A stretch of DNA of 23,330 bases, taken from assembly GCF_025997855.1 (NCBI RefSeq), contig NZ_AP026565.1, forward strand, positions 1 through 23,330. Direction: 5' to 3'. A model generated the notes under the pieces. The model was not told where the DNA came from. It made no database searches and saw nothing but the letters and a program-made list of their open reading frames with translations. This DNA is from Deinococcus aetherius. GTDB taxonomy: Bacteria; Deinococcota; Deinococci; Deinococcales; Deinococcaceae. A program made the position numbers and the translations under genes. Below, piece by piece: positions 15,407 to 22,259 of the stretch. The stretch's first letter is position 1, and each line of letters opens with the position of its first letter.

Positions 15407-15859
15407 TCAGGGGAAGCGCAGGGTGTCGGTGGGCCGGGTGCGGATGCCGAAGAGGTCGAGCAGCAGCTTCTTGATCTGGAATGAATTGAGATCGCTCAAG
15501 ACGAACACCCGCTTCTGTCCGACCAGCACCTCGCACGCCGCTGCCTCGGTGAGCTGGCCTGCCGTCTTCGTCAAGGGAGACAGCGAGCGCACCACGTCCG
15601 CCGCCGAGGTCACCAGATCGCCCCGGGCGTTCACGTAGAAGAGGGTCTGAGCATCCACGAGGTAGATGCCCGGCAGGGGGTGCTGCGGCTGGGTGTAGTC
15701 GTTCGCCGCGGCCCAGGCGGCCACCAGGTCGGCGCGGCCCTGCAAGAGGACGGTGCCCGAGACCTGCCAGTTCAGCAGCTCGATCCCCGTGTACTTCCCC
15801 AGGAAGCTCGGGAAGGCGGTGCCCACCTTCCGCGTTCGGCAAGTCCACACGTTCCCCAC
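15407..15859 (-). CDS. Uncharacterised 150-aa protein
   Basis: I recognise no family. It looks like a soluble alpha/beta protein with segments GIYLVDAQTLFYVNARGDLV and KRVFVLSDLNSFQIKKLLLDLFG near the C-terminus. The GTG at 15859 is chosen because GAGGAG lies 9 nt upstream; the frame stays open further upstream, but the residues there look non-coding. It is the last of several small minus-strand genes (16834 to 15407), 165 bp after the 107-aa gene. Composition is ordinary for the window. Confidence 0.6.
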   Translation of the reverse strand: MGNVWTCRTRKVGTAFPSFLGKYTGIELLNWQVSGTVLLQGRADLVAAWAAANDYTQPQHPLPGIYLVDAQTLFYVNARGDLVTSAADVVRSLSPLTKTAGQLTEAAACEVLVGQKRVFVLSDLNSFQIKKLLLDLFGIRTRPTDTLRFP

Positions 15860-16024
15860 GAAGTCTGTCTCCTCTCGAACGCTCCCAAGTCCGCGTGGAC
15901 GCCCGCTGAGCTGGCTGCCTTTCCCAGGCGAGGAGGCTGGGGCAGAGTGCGGCAGAGATGGAACTGCCAGGGAAACCTCTCCCAGCCTCTGCCCCGGCAT
16001 GGAAGAGCGGCTCACCGGACGGCC

Positions 16025-16348
16025 TCATCGCGGAGCGCAGACGTACAGATACAGGTCAACGAGTTGGGGAGGCAACCCTGCGAGCTGCACCCGCTGGCCG
16101 CGCTCGTCCACGCCCTCCAGGCCCACCTTGCCCCCCTGGAAGGTCAACCCCTGCGGGAGATCACCAGGATGAAGACCAAGCAGGTAGACCGTCCCCCCGT
16201 CGGCGAGGATCGCGTAGGCCTGGAGGCGCGCCCGCTCGACCTGCTCCCTGAGCAGGAGGGCCCAGGTGCTGGGGACCAGGCTGGGAGCGAGCGGCCCCAG
16301 CGTCCGGCCCGGATGCAGCAGCGTCTCCCATTCGCGCTGGTCGTTCAT
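16025..16348 (-). CDS. Uncharacterised protein, paralogue of the C-terminal half of 18066-18668
   Basis: A 107-aa protein of unknown function. Residues about 9-105 align without large gaps to residues 102-196 of the 200-aa protein at 18066-18668, about 40% identical by eye. Shared landmarks are GxTxGP near the start, AYAI, GxTVYLxG and GVDExGQxVxLxG. This defines a ~95-aa beta-rich domain not known to me. AAGGTGAG lies 3 nt before the ATG, a good Shine-Dalgarno. It is 129 bp downstream of the DUF6176 gene and probably transcribed with it. Confidence 0.7.
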   Translation of the reverse strand: MNDQREWETLLHPGRTLGPLAPSLVPSTWALLLREQVERARLQAYAILADGGTVYLLGLHPGDLPQGLTFQGGKVGLEGVDERGQRVQLAGLPPQLVDLYLYVCAPR

Positions 16349-16477
16349 GCGCTCACCTTACTGGCGCCGTTCTCAATCGCTTGGCACAGCTCTGACGCCC
16401 CTGGCTCCAGCAAGAGGGTCCTGGGACCTGCCGATGGGAGAGCCAACTCAACGCCCTCGACCCCGTCCCTCGGCTCC

Positions 16478-16834
16478 TCAACGGGCCGGGCCCAACTCTT
16501 GGTCCCCCTCGTGAACTCGGTTCAACTCCACCAACAGTTCCAGGCGCTGACTCGACGCCCAGGTGTCCTTTTTGAACTGCTGCTGGTAGGCGTCCAGGCC
16601 CTCCAAGGCTTCTTCGACGGCCGTCCGGGACGCCTCGAAGCGCTCGGCGGTCGCCACGGCGATCAGGTAGTCGCCGTCCTGCGTCTGTTCCAGGAAGAAG
16701 CAGCCCAGCAGGACGGTCTCGGCCCGCAGGGTCGCCAGCCCTTCCTCCCGGCGCCGGGTCAGTTCCGCGGCCCACGCCCGGACCCGCTCAAGGCTGCCCG
16801 GCTTGAGCTTGATGCGGTAGGCCCGCGTCTCCAT
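16478..16834 (-). CDS. DUF6176 family protein
   Basis: A 118-aa protein matching DUF6176 over its whole length: RAYRIKLKPGSLERVRAWAAEL at the start, FFLEQTQDGDYLIAV in the centre and AYQQQFKKDTW then LELLVELNR at the end. The biochemical role of the family is unknown; it looks like a ferredoxin-like dimeric alpha/beta fold. The ATG is fixed by TAAGCT (16840-16845, minus strand) 5 nt upstream, a leaderless layout. The receiver pseudogene lies upstream on the same strand. Confidence 0.8.
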   Translation of the reverse strand: METRAYRIKLKPGSLERVRAWAAELTRRREEGLATLRAETVLLGCFFLEQTQDGDYLIAVATAERFEASRTAVEEALEGLDAYQQQFKKDTWASSQRLELLVELNRVHEGDQELGPAR

Positions 16835-16881
16835 AGATCAGCTTACCCGGTCAGCCGGTGCTCCCCTGGGTCCCCGGCCGC

Positions 16882-17383
16882 TCACCTGATCGACGGGACC
16901 GGACGGGTCCCGTCCTCCGTCTCAGCGGCGCTGCCCCGCTCCGGCTGGCCCGAGGGGTCGGGCCACTGGACGAGGCGGCTCCTGCTCCAGAACGCGACGA
17001 AGCTCTCCACCTGGGCGATGAAGCCTGCGAAGTCCACCGATTTGAGCAGGTAGGAGCTGGCGTGCAGGGTGTAGGCCCGGGTGATGTCGTCTCGACTGTC
17101 TGAAGTGGTCAGCATCACCACGGGAATCACGCCCAGCTGCGGGTCGAGCTTCACGGCCTGGAGGACCTCGAAGCCGGTCATGGCGGGCATGTTCACGTCG
17201 AGCAGCACCCAGCACCACGTCGGGGAGGAGGGCGCCGGGCCGTCGCAGGGCTGCCAGAGCCGCTCTCCCACTCTCGCAAGTGGTGACCTGGACCTGCTCG
17301 CCCAGCACGCCGAACGCTTCTTCGGCCAGCAGCAGGTCAGCGGGGTTGTCGTCGATCAGCAGGAGGCGCAGGGGCCAGGTCAT
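16882..17383 (-). pseudogene. Rcp1-type response regulator, frameshifted by a 7-bp duplication
   Basis: A single-domain receiver that would accept phosphate from a hybrid-less sensor kinase. The first frame reads MTWPLRLLLIDDNPADLLLA and runs to about LLPDVVL. The second frame resumes LLDVNMPAMTGFEVLQAVK with the phospho-acceptor Asp, then VVMLTTSDSRDD (switch Thr) and SYLLKSVDF (conserved Lys). Between them GGTGCTG is present twice in tandem. Deleting one copy rejoins DVVL to LDVNMP in frame, giving about 164 aa, the size of Rcp1-like regulators. The ATG at 17383 has GAGGGGG 6 nt upstream. Either the gene is inactivated or phase-variable, or the assembly has an error. Both kinases in the window lack a regulator, so this is a candidate partner. 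Confidence 0.88.
17203..17216. repeat. 7-bp tandem duplication disrupting the response regulator
   Basis: CAGCACC twice in tandem on the plus strand (GGTGCTG in the gene's sense), directly before the codons for the phospho-acceptor LLDVNMP motif. Confidence 0.9.
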
Positions 17384-17503
17384 GCCAACCCCCTCACGCA
17401 AAGGGGAAGGCGTGGGGGCGTCATTTCCCACAGCATGACCAGGAGAGTGCTCTTGCAACTGTCGCACTTCTTCCCTCAACTGGGGGTATCCCGGTTGCTT
17501 CAC

Positions 17504-17676
17504 GCCCCCAAACCCGCCACAGCGCCCGACGACGGGGGTGGGACCGGTGCTGTTCTGGCGGCGACCACCGGGGGCGGCAAAACGGACAGGCCGACCTGTC
17601 TCCTTTCGCCGAACGCCCCTGGCTCCCTGATCATTTCAATGTTGGACGGTTGCCGATTGGTCAGTTACGGGCCTTC
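17504..17676. other. Intergenic, divergent upstream regions
   Basis: Between the leftward response-regulator locus and the rightward 69-aa gene. No gene is seen; it probably carries the promoters of both directions. Confidence 0.4.
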
Positions 17677-17689
17677 TACCTTGCCCGGG

Positions 17690-17899
17690 ATGGCACCGCC
17701 TGTGCTCTTTGCCGAGGTCTTCACCCAGGCCTTGAGGTTGGCGGAAGAACTTAACGACCCTGCCGCCCAAGCCCGACTCCACGAACTCCAGCGCCAGGTG
17801 CTCACCATCTCTGCTCAGGGGCAGGCCCGCGTCCTCGAAGAGGTGGCCGCCCTGACTCGGCAGCTCCGTTACCGTCAGGCCATCGACCCGCGCCGCTAA
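17690..17899 (+). CDS. Small helical protein, paralogue of the N-terminal third of 18066-18668
   Basis: A 69-aa protein, predicted all-helical. Its residues 3-62 align with residues 3-62 of the 200-aa protein: shared EVFTxAxxLAxxLND, LxELxRQ, QAxVLxxVxALTxQLxxRQ. TACCTT (17677-17682) lies 7 nt before the ATG, supporting this start and leaderless expression. The frame is open far upstream, but that part is a shadow of the minus-strand regulator. The function is unknown; the size and amphipathic helices suggest a partner or dimerisation module. Confidence 0.65.
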   Translation: MAPPVLFAEVFTQALRLAEELNDPAAQARLHELQRQVLTISAQGQARVLEEVAALTRQLRYRQAIDPRR

Positions 17900-17907
17900 G
17901 GGCTTCC

Positions 17908-17942
17908 AGCGAGGGGGAGCTGGGTTACCCTCCTTCCTCGCT
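17908..17942. terminator. Possible hairpin after the 69-aa gene
   Basis: AGCGAGG (17908-17914) and CCTCGCT (17936-17942) are complementary and enclose a G-rich/C-rich pairing. It begins 8 bp after the stop. No U tract follows. Confidence 0.4.
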
Positions 17943-18065
17943 GATGCCCTGACCACTTCCTCTGAATGACCCGTCAGCGAACCCTTCCAACAGTAGTCGG
18001 AAATACAAGCTGCGCCTTGAATCGCTGCTGAACCAGCCGGAAAATAGCTTCCGTACTCTGCCCGT

Positions 18066-18668
18066 ATGCCTACGCCCTGGCTCATCTCCGATGTATTCAC
18101 GCGGGCATGGACGCTGGCAGACGACCTGAACGACACCGAAGCTCAGGACTGCCTCGCCGAGCTGCGCCGGCAAACCTTCGCCTTACCGCTGAACCGGCAA
18201 GCTCATGTGCTCGATCTCGTGATCGCTTTGACAGAGCAACTCCAGCGGCGGCAAGACCAGGGGGCAGGAAGCGTGGCGGATGAGAGCGACCAGTCTGGGC
18301 ACGATGGGCTCAATCCTTCGGGGAGTGACCTCGCCCGGCTTCATCAGGAGGCTCAAGACCTTTTGGTGCTGTTGTCGCGTGGGTGGACGGTGGGGCCCAT
18401 GTCGTCGCTATCGCTGCGTCGCACTTGGCAGTCCCTGCGAGGACGTGGACTGGGACACCGGCTGTCGGCCTACGCCATCACCCCTGAGGGACGGACGGTG
18501 TACCTCGTGGGACCTCATGACGGCGAGGGGCCGCGTGGGCTGTACCTGGAGGGGAATCGAGCCGCGCTCTGCGGCGTGGATGAGGCAGGACAGCCGGTGT
18601 CCTTGCAAGGGCGTGCTCTCGCCCGAGCAGACTGCTACGTGTTCGTGGAGGGGGACAGGACGGGCTAA
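18066..18668 (+). CDS. Two-domain uncharacterised protein combining two families seen separately nearby
   Basis: A 200-aa protein. Residues 1-62 are homologous to the 69-aa gene just upstream and residues 102-196 to the 107-aa protein at 16025-16348; a hydrophilic Gly/Asp/Ser linker (65-90) joins them. It therefore links two otherwise separate families, which suggests that the two small proteins interact or act in one process. TACTCT (18054-18059) lies 6 nt before the ATG, giving a leaderless start. No enzymatic motif is visible. It is convergent with the membrane protein gene at 18773-19078. Confidence 0.75.
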   Translation: MPTPWLISDVFTRAWTLADDLNDTEAQDCLAELRRQTFALPLNRQAHVLDLVIALTEQLQRRQDQGAGSVADESDQSGHDGLNPSGSDLARLHQEAQDLLVLLSRGWTVGPMSSLSLRRTWQSLRGRGLGHRLSAYAITPEGRTVYLVGPHDGEGPRGLYLEGNRAALCGVDEAGQPVSLQGRALARADCYVFVEGDRTG

Positions 18669-18772
18669 GACGCCACCCCCTCCCATGTTGATTCCGGAGG
18701 TCGCCTTTCAAGGCGTTGACTCCTGCTGTCCCCGCCGCCTAAGGGCCACCCCTTTGAGCAACGGCGGGTGAC

Positions 18773-19078
18773 TTAACGGGCCTTGTCTGGGCGGTTCAAA
18801 CGCTCTTGAACGGCTCGCTGACAGGCGGCCTGGATGGTCGAGGCGTCGTCCGCGCTGACGCGGATGCCCGAAGTGGTGTAGCCCTTGACCAGGCGGTGCT
18901 GACAGGCCGTGAGTTCGGAGTCGAACGCTCGACGGTAGGCCGCTGCGGCTGTTCCAGCACTTCGACTGGTGACGAAAAGACCCGCGGTCGTCAGTAGCAA
19001 GGCCGTTCCAGCCCACCCGACCCAGGTCGCCCGCCGGGTCAAGCGGAAGAGCAGAACGTCAGACACCTGTGGGGTCAC
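18773..19078 (-). CDS. Small single-span membrane protein
   Basis: A 101-aa protein with a basic N-terminus (FRLTRRATW), one transmembrane helix at about residues 18-37 (VGWAGTALLLTTAGLFV) and a polar C-terminal domain with two cysteines (in TACQHRL and QAACQRAV) that is probably extracytoplasmic. I recognise no family. The GTG start is fixed by TAACCT (19084-19089, minus strand) 5 nt upstream, a leaderless layout. Confidence 0.65.
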   Translation of the reverse strand: MTPQVSDVLLFRLTRRATWVGWAGTALLLTTAGLFVTSRSAGTAAAAYRRAFDSELTACQHRLVKGYTTSGIRVSADDASTIQAACQRAVQERLNRPDKAR

Positions 19079-19112
19079 AGCTCAGGTTAGGCTGCCCCCT
19101 CTTTCAGCCCCC

Positions 19113-19301
19113 TCACAAGTGGAGCCGCGAGCAGGAGAACGAGGCGGAGCGCACTCGCCCCCCCTCGTTTTCGCCCTCAGGAGTGGACCCAGCAGACACC
19201 CTGCGGTCAACCAACCGGCGGACGACCGAAGGACCAGCGGACAGCGGCCGGACAGGGTCAGCTCGCGTCACGCCCGCGAGTGTGAAAAGCAGCAATGCCA
19301 A
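19113..19301 (-). CDS. Doubtful small secreted peptide
   Basis: Up to 62 aa from a TTG, starting with a signal-peptide-like run (ALLLFTLAGVTRADP) and continuing Arg/Ser-rich. It has no Shine-Dalgarno and no ATG or GTG. Most of it overlaps the dispersed repeat at 19195-19258. It ends 34 bp before the membrane protein gene and could be a leader, but is more likely chance. Confidence 0.2.
   Translation of the reverse strand: MALLLFTLAGVTRADPVRPLSAGPSVVRRLVDRRVSAGSTPEGENEGGRVRSASFSCSRLHL
19195..19258 (+). repeat. ~65-bp dispersed repeat, copy 1
   Basis: Similar to 22184-22248 in the same orientation, roughly 80% identical by eye. Shared blocks are GACACYCTGCGGTCAACC, ACCGGCGGRCGACCG, GCGGA and CCGGACAGGGT. 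It lies about 90 bp before the cyclase start. Copy 2 is immediately before the MerR-type gene. It may be a shared regulatory sequence or a small mobile repeat. Confidence 0.65.
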
Positions 19302-19349
19302 AGCCAGGACGAGGGGGTACTGTCATGTTCTCGTTAGGAGCTGACCGCA

Positions 19350-20183
19350 TTGATAGGAACAGCTTTTCCCCTCGAACTCGTCTGGCAAGTTCTAGAAGTC
19401 GCGGACATCGGGCTCCTGATTACTGACCTGCGGCGACACATCCTGTACGCCAATGAGACCTTTACCCGTGAGACGGGCTACACCCTGGAAGAAGTCCAGG
19501 GTCGGCATTGCAGCTTCTTGCAAGGGCCCGACACCGATCCAGCCGACGTGCTCGCGCTCCGTGAGGCCTTGAACCGAGGGGAGCCCGTCGAACGGGTCAT
19601 CCTCAACTACCGCAAGGATGGGAGCCCCCTCTGGTATCGGTTGCGGATTCGCCCCATTTACGTGGGTGGGGTCCTGCGCTACTTCGTGGGCGCCCAGGAG
19701 GATTACTCGGCCGCACGGGCGGCGCAGGTTCATCTGGAGCAGTTGGCTTACCTCGACAGCCTGACGGGTCTGGGCAACCGCCGTGCCTTTGACACTCGCC
19801 TCAGCGAGCACACCGCCCAGGGAGAACGGCTGGCCGTGCTGCTGTTGGACCTCAACGGGTTCAAGCAGGTCAACGATCAGCGGGGCCATCTGGCCGGGGA
19901 CACCCTGCTGCGGGAGGTCGGTCACAGCCTGGGACACGTCACGCAGGGGGTGGGCAGTGCCTTCCGCCTGGGTGGGGACGAGTTCGCCGTCCTGCTGCCC
20001 GGGGCAGATGCGGCGGAAGCACAGCGGCAAAGGGAGCGCGTGCTGGCGGCGGTGCAGTGTCTGGATGGAGGGTCGTTGCGGGTCGCGGTGGGGAGCGCCT
20101 GCTTCCCGGCGGAGGCAGAGGAGGTGAGTGCCCTGCTACACCGGGCGGATCAGCGCCTGTACGCACACAAGATCGCAGGCTAG
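19350..20183 (+). CDS. LOV-like PAS-GGDEF diguanylate cyclase
   Basis: A 277-aa enzyme predicted to make cyclic di-GMP from two GTP. Residues 10-120 are a PAS domain of the LOV type: GRHCSFLQGPDTD (51-63) keeps the photoactive Cys54, NYRKDGSPLW (86-95) and FVGAQEDYS with Gln116 follow the flavin-pocket pattern. Two pocket Asn positions differ (His53 instead of the usual Asn, Tyr96 instead of Asn), so flavin binding is uncertain. The GGDEF domain (130-275) has DSLTGLGNRRAF, DLNGFKQVND and an intact GGDEF at 208-212; the RxxD inhibitory site is absent. It starts at TTG 19350 with TAGGAG 9 nt upstream. It is probably soluble and light- or redox-controlled. No c-di-GMP phosphodiesterase is nearby. 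Confidence 0.88.
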   Translation: MIGTAFPLELVWQVLEVADIGLLITDLRRHILYANETFTRETGYTLEEVQGRHCSFLQGPDTDPADVLALREALNRGEPVERVILNYRKDGSPLWYRLRIRPIYVGGVLRYFVGAQEDYSAARAAQVHLEQLAYLDSLTGLGNRRAFDTRLSEHTAQGERLAVLLLDLNGFKQVNDQRGHLAGDTLLREVGHSLGHVTQGVGSAFRLGGDEFAVLLPGADAAEAQRQRERVLAAVQCLDGGSLRVAVGSACFPAEAEEVSALLHRADQRLYAHKIAG

Positions 20184-20363
20184 GTGGGACACATCCTGGC
20201 GTTGTTCGAGCTGAGCTTTGCGCCTGTCGCAGCACCCGGCTGTTTACAGTGAGCGAGGCCGAGACCGGAGCGGCGCCCCTGGGCAGCGGCGCCAGGACGC
20301 AGGAACGGGCACTTGGGGGCGGGGGGAGCGCCCAAGGCCTTCATCAGCGCAGATACTGACGGC
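20184..20363. other. Intergenic region after the cyclase
   Basis: No gene or clear terminator is seen. The frame of the next gene extends back to a TTG at 20313, in a run of G residues that I regard as non-coding. Confidence 0.4.
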
Positions 20364-20987
20364 ATGACCGACCTGCCCCCGCCCGCTGCCGAGGTGGCCG
20401 CCGCGACCCCCGCCCCGCACCAGAAGAAGCGCCGGAAGTACCCCATCCACTTCCACGCCTCGCTGCGCTGGGACTCGCCGCTCCGGGTGGTGCCTTCTGG
20501 AGTGGAATTGCACCTGGGCGGAACGGCCATCACCGTGGGGGTGACCGAGCAGGTCCGTCGAACGCTTCAGGAGCAACCCCCAGAGCTGGGACGCCCCTCC
20601 ACGGTGTTGCTGTGGTTCCGCACGCCCGAGGGCTACGTGCAGGAACTCGAACTGGCGAAGGTCACGCCCACCCAGGGACCCGAGGCCGCCAGCAAGCCGC
20701 AGTTCAGCGTGGGCGCCCGCCTGAAGGCTGTGAACCGCGACGAGGGCTTCCTGATCGCCGAGGTCGAACCCAACAAGCGGGGGGCGCTGACGGAGCCGTT
20801 TGAGGTCCACATCTGGGCCGCGCTTGATCTGCTGGAGAGGCTGCCCAAGGTGGGGCGGACGGTGGTAGTCACGGGCGAGTACCGCCCCCAGAGTGGGCGG
20901 CTCGTGGCGGCACGCTGCAAACCAGTCCATATCGCGGCACCCAAGAGCCCGGCTGGCGCCCCACCTCAGCCGGTCCCCCAGGAGTAG
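20364..20987 (+). CDS. Uncharacterised 207-aa protein, possibly OB-like
   Basis: The protein has a Pro/Ala-rich N-terminus, a basic patch (HQKKRRKYPIHFHASLRW, about residues 20-37), then alternating strands. The C-terminal half (VGARLKAVNRDEGFLIAEVEP, FEVHIWAALDL, GRTVVVTGEYRPQSGRLVAARC) has the strand pattern of an OB-like barrel. A nucleic-acid-binding role would fit but is inference. The basic patch and the Pro-rich ends suggest flexible tails. The ATG at 20364 is chosen over an upstream TTG; no strong Shine-Dalgarno or TANNNT is present, so the start is less certain than elsewhere. Confidence 0.6.
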   Translation: MTDLPPPAAEVAAATPAPHQKKRRKYPIHFHASLRWDSPLRVVPSGVELHLGGTAITVGVTEQVRRTLQEQPPELGRPSTVLLWFRTPEGYVQELELAKVTPTQGPEAASKPQFSVGARLKAVNRDEGFLIAEVEPNKRGALTEPFEVHIWAALDLLERLPKVGRTVVVTGEYRPQSGRLVAARCKPVHIAAPKSPAGAPPQPVPQE

Positions 20988-21031
20988 GTCGGAGCACATC
21001 CCTGGGCTCAGGCCAGGGCGCGCGATTTGGT

Positions 21032-21052
21032 CTCGGTTTGCACTCGGTTTGC
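21032..21052 (+). repeat. Short direct repeat CTCGGTTTGC x2
   Basis: Two exact 10-mers with an 11-bp period (21032-21041 and 21043-21052), one helical turn, between convergent genes. A possible protein-binding site. Confidence 0.4.
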
Positions 21053-21105
21053 GTCCCCCGGTTGAGCGTTGAGCACTCGTCTCTCCCCGTCCCACCAGAA
21101 CTGGA

Positions 21106-21139
21106 AAAGGCACCCGCTTCCACTCAAGCGGGTGCCTTT
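21106..21139 (-). terminator. Strong intrinsic terminator of the HigBA-type operon
   Basis: A perfect 14-bp stem (AAAGGCACCCGCTT with AAGCGGGTGCCTTT) closes a 6-nt loop 14 bp past the antitoxin stop. On the minus strand it is followed by TTTTCC. It has a T run on the plus side too, so it can also stop readthrough from 20364-20987. Confidence 0.88.
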
Positions 21140-21152
21140 CTACGCGTGTGGC

Positions 21153-21557
21153 TCAGATGGTGGTGACGATCTCGCGGCCACCACCACGGGGCTTGAGAGT
21201 GAGGCTCAGATCGTACCCGAGGCCGTGCAGGTACTTCACGAGCGTCGCCAGCTCGACGTTCGCGGTGCTGAGCCGCTCAAGCTGGCTCACGCGCTGGCGG
21301 TTGATTCCAATCGCCTCTCCAGCCGCCGCGCCGCTCACTCCGGCCTGCTGTCTCACCGTCTTCAGGGCTTCACCAATCGTCGCCACGATCAGAGCGCGTT
21401 CAATGTCATCACCCAGGGAAGATTGTTCAGAAGTCAAAGCCGGAATGTCAAAGGTTTCGTCAGGCTGACGCTTCGCTTCCTTAGCAAGCGCGGGGAACTG
21501 TTCGGGATCAAACCGCATTACAAACTCACCTTCTTTCACTTCAATTCTTTTAACCAC
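21153..21557 (-). CDS. HigA-like XRE antitoxin
   Basis: Up to 134 aa. An N-terminal strand-rich part leads to a Cro/C1-type helix-turn-helix in the second half: SGAAAGEAIGINRQRVSQLER is the recognition unit, followed by NVELATLVKYLHGLGYDLSLTLKP, as in HigA-type antitoxins. It should neutralise the HigB-like product and repress via the palindrome at 22076-22093. Start choice: the GTG at 21557 gives natural-looking N-terminal residues, but an ATG at 21518 (121 aa) has an AAGGTGAG Shine-Dalgarno and may be the true start. It is second in the operon, before a strong terminator. Confidence 0.8.
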   Translation of the reverse strand: MVKRIEVKEGEFVMRFDPEQFPALAKEAKRQPDETFDIPALTSEQSSLGDDIERALIVATIGEALKTVRQQAGVSGAAAGEAIGINRQRVSQLERLSTANVELATLVKYLHGLGYDLSLTLKPRGGGREIVTTI

Positions 21558-21659
21558 GAGAAACGGAAGGGTTGACTATCGGGGGATGGGTGTTTTTCAG
21601 TGTTGGCGTTGACGTTGGAGAGAATGCTGGGGACGGGGAGCGCCCCCAGCGAGAGTGCG

Positions 21660-22055
21660 TTACCGCAGCAGGTTCGTGTGACCTTGATCGAGGTCCGCCA
21701 GAACTTCAGCAAACCAGTTGAGCAACCGGGGGTCGGCCTCGTCTTCCTTCTTGCACTCGGCGCGGCCCATCAGAAACTCGGTCGCGTTGAGGCGCGCGAA
21801 GTAGACGCGGACGCCGCCGCTGGGCACCCGGGCTTTGAGTTCAAAGATGCGGCCCACGAGGTGCTTCCTGGGCGCATCCGGGCCGAGCTGGCGAAGCTGG
21901 TCCATCAATTCGATGGCCTTGGTAGTCGCGTCGCTCTGGCCCCGCTGGTTCAAAGCCTGCAAATCGGTAATCAACGCGGGGTCCGCGTCGGACGCGTCGT
22001 TGCGGTGGACGCAAAGGCGCGTTCTGTAAGGTGGTTCGTTCTTCTCCGCCGTCAT
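21660..22055 (-). CDS. HigB-like (Gp49/RelE-type) toxin
   Basis: A 131-aa protein. The C-terminal 65 residues (LVGRIFELKARVPSGGVRVYFARLNATEFLMGRAECKKEDEADPRLL) match the phage Gp49-like/HigB branch of RelE-type ribosome-dependent mRNA interferases. Gly-Val-Arg-Val-Tyr-Phe and the Lys-Lys-rich turn are the typical core. The ATG at 22055 has GGAGG 9 nt upstream. The frame is open far upstream, but that part is antisense to the MerR-type gene and non-coding. It is toxin-first with the XRE gene downstream, the higBA order, though the ~100-140-bp gap is larger than usual. Confidence 0.82.
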   Translation of the reverse strand: MTAEKNEPPYRTRLCVHRNDASDADPALITDLQALNQRGQSDATTKAIELMDQLRQLGPDAPRKHLVGRIFELKARVPSGGVRVYFARLNATEFLMGRAECKKEDEADPRLLNWFAEVLADLDQGHTNLLR

Positions 22056-22075
22056 GCCTGAAAACCTCCGATGGT

Positions 22076-22093
22076 GTCTAGTCTCGACTAGAC
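22076..22093. promoter_or_regulatory. 18-bp palindromic operator of the HigBA-type operon
   Basis: GTCTAGTC-TC-GACTAGAC has perfect 8-bp arms and lies 21 bp before the toxin ATG, just upstream of its Shine-Dalgarno. Position and symmetry fit the binding site of the dimeric XRE antitoxin. A weak TTGCGG-17-TAAGCT promoter can be drawn just upstream on the minus strand, so a bound repressor would sit at the transcription start. Confidence 0.75.
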
Positions 22094-22183
22094 AAAGGCA
22101 GCTTAGCGCCCGGCGTTCGGCGCCGCAAGCGGTGAGGCGATCCCGGGCCTTGACCTCCCACCGCTTGGCGTGGAGATCAACCG

Positions 22184-22248
22184 GACACTCTGCGGTCAAC
22201 CTGACCGGCGGGCGACCGGACGACCGGCGGATACTGACCGGACAGGGT
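22184..22248 (+). repeat. ~65-bp dispersed repeat, copy 2
   Basis: Partner of 19195-19258. In this copy GACCGG occurs four times within ~45 bp, and the repeat ends at the first base of the -10 box TAGGCT of the MerR-type gene, so it occupies the whole upstream promoter position. Confidence 0.65.
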
Positions 22249-22259
22249 AGGCTTTGGTG

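Noticed and set aside
17081..17689. Upstream extension of the 69-aa plus-strand gene
   Set aside because: This part overlaps the response regulator on the minus strand. Homology to the 200-aa protein starts only at the ATG at 17690, which also has a -10 box.
18702..18715. CGCCTT-TC-AAGGCG hairpin as terminator between convergent genes
   Set aside because: Six-base arms with a 2-nt loop and no T run on either side are too weak to call.
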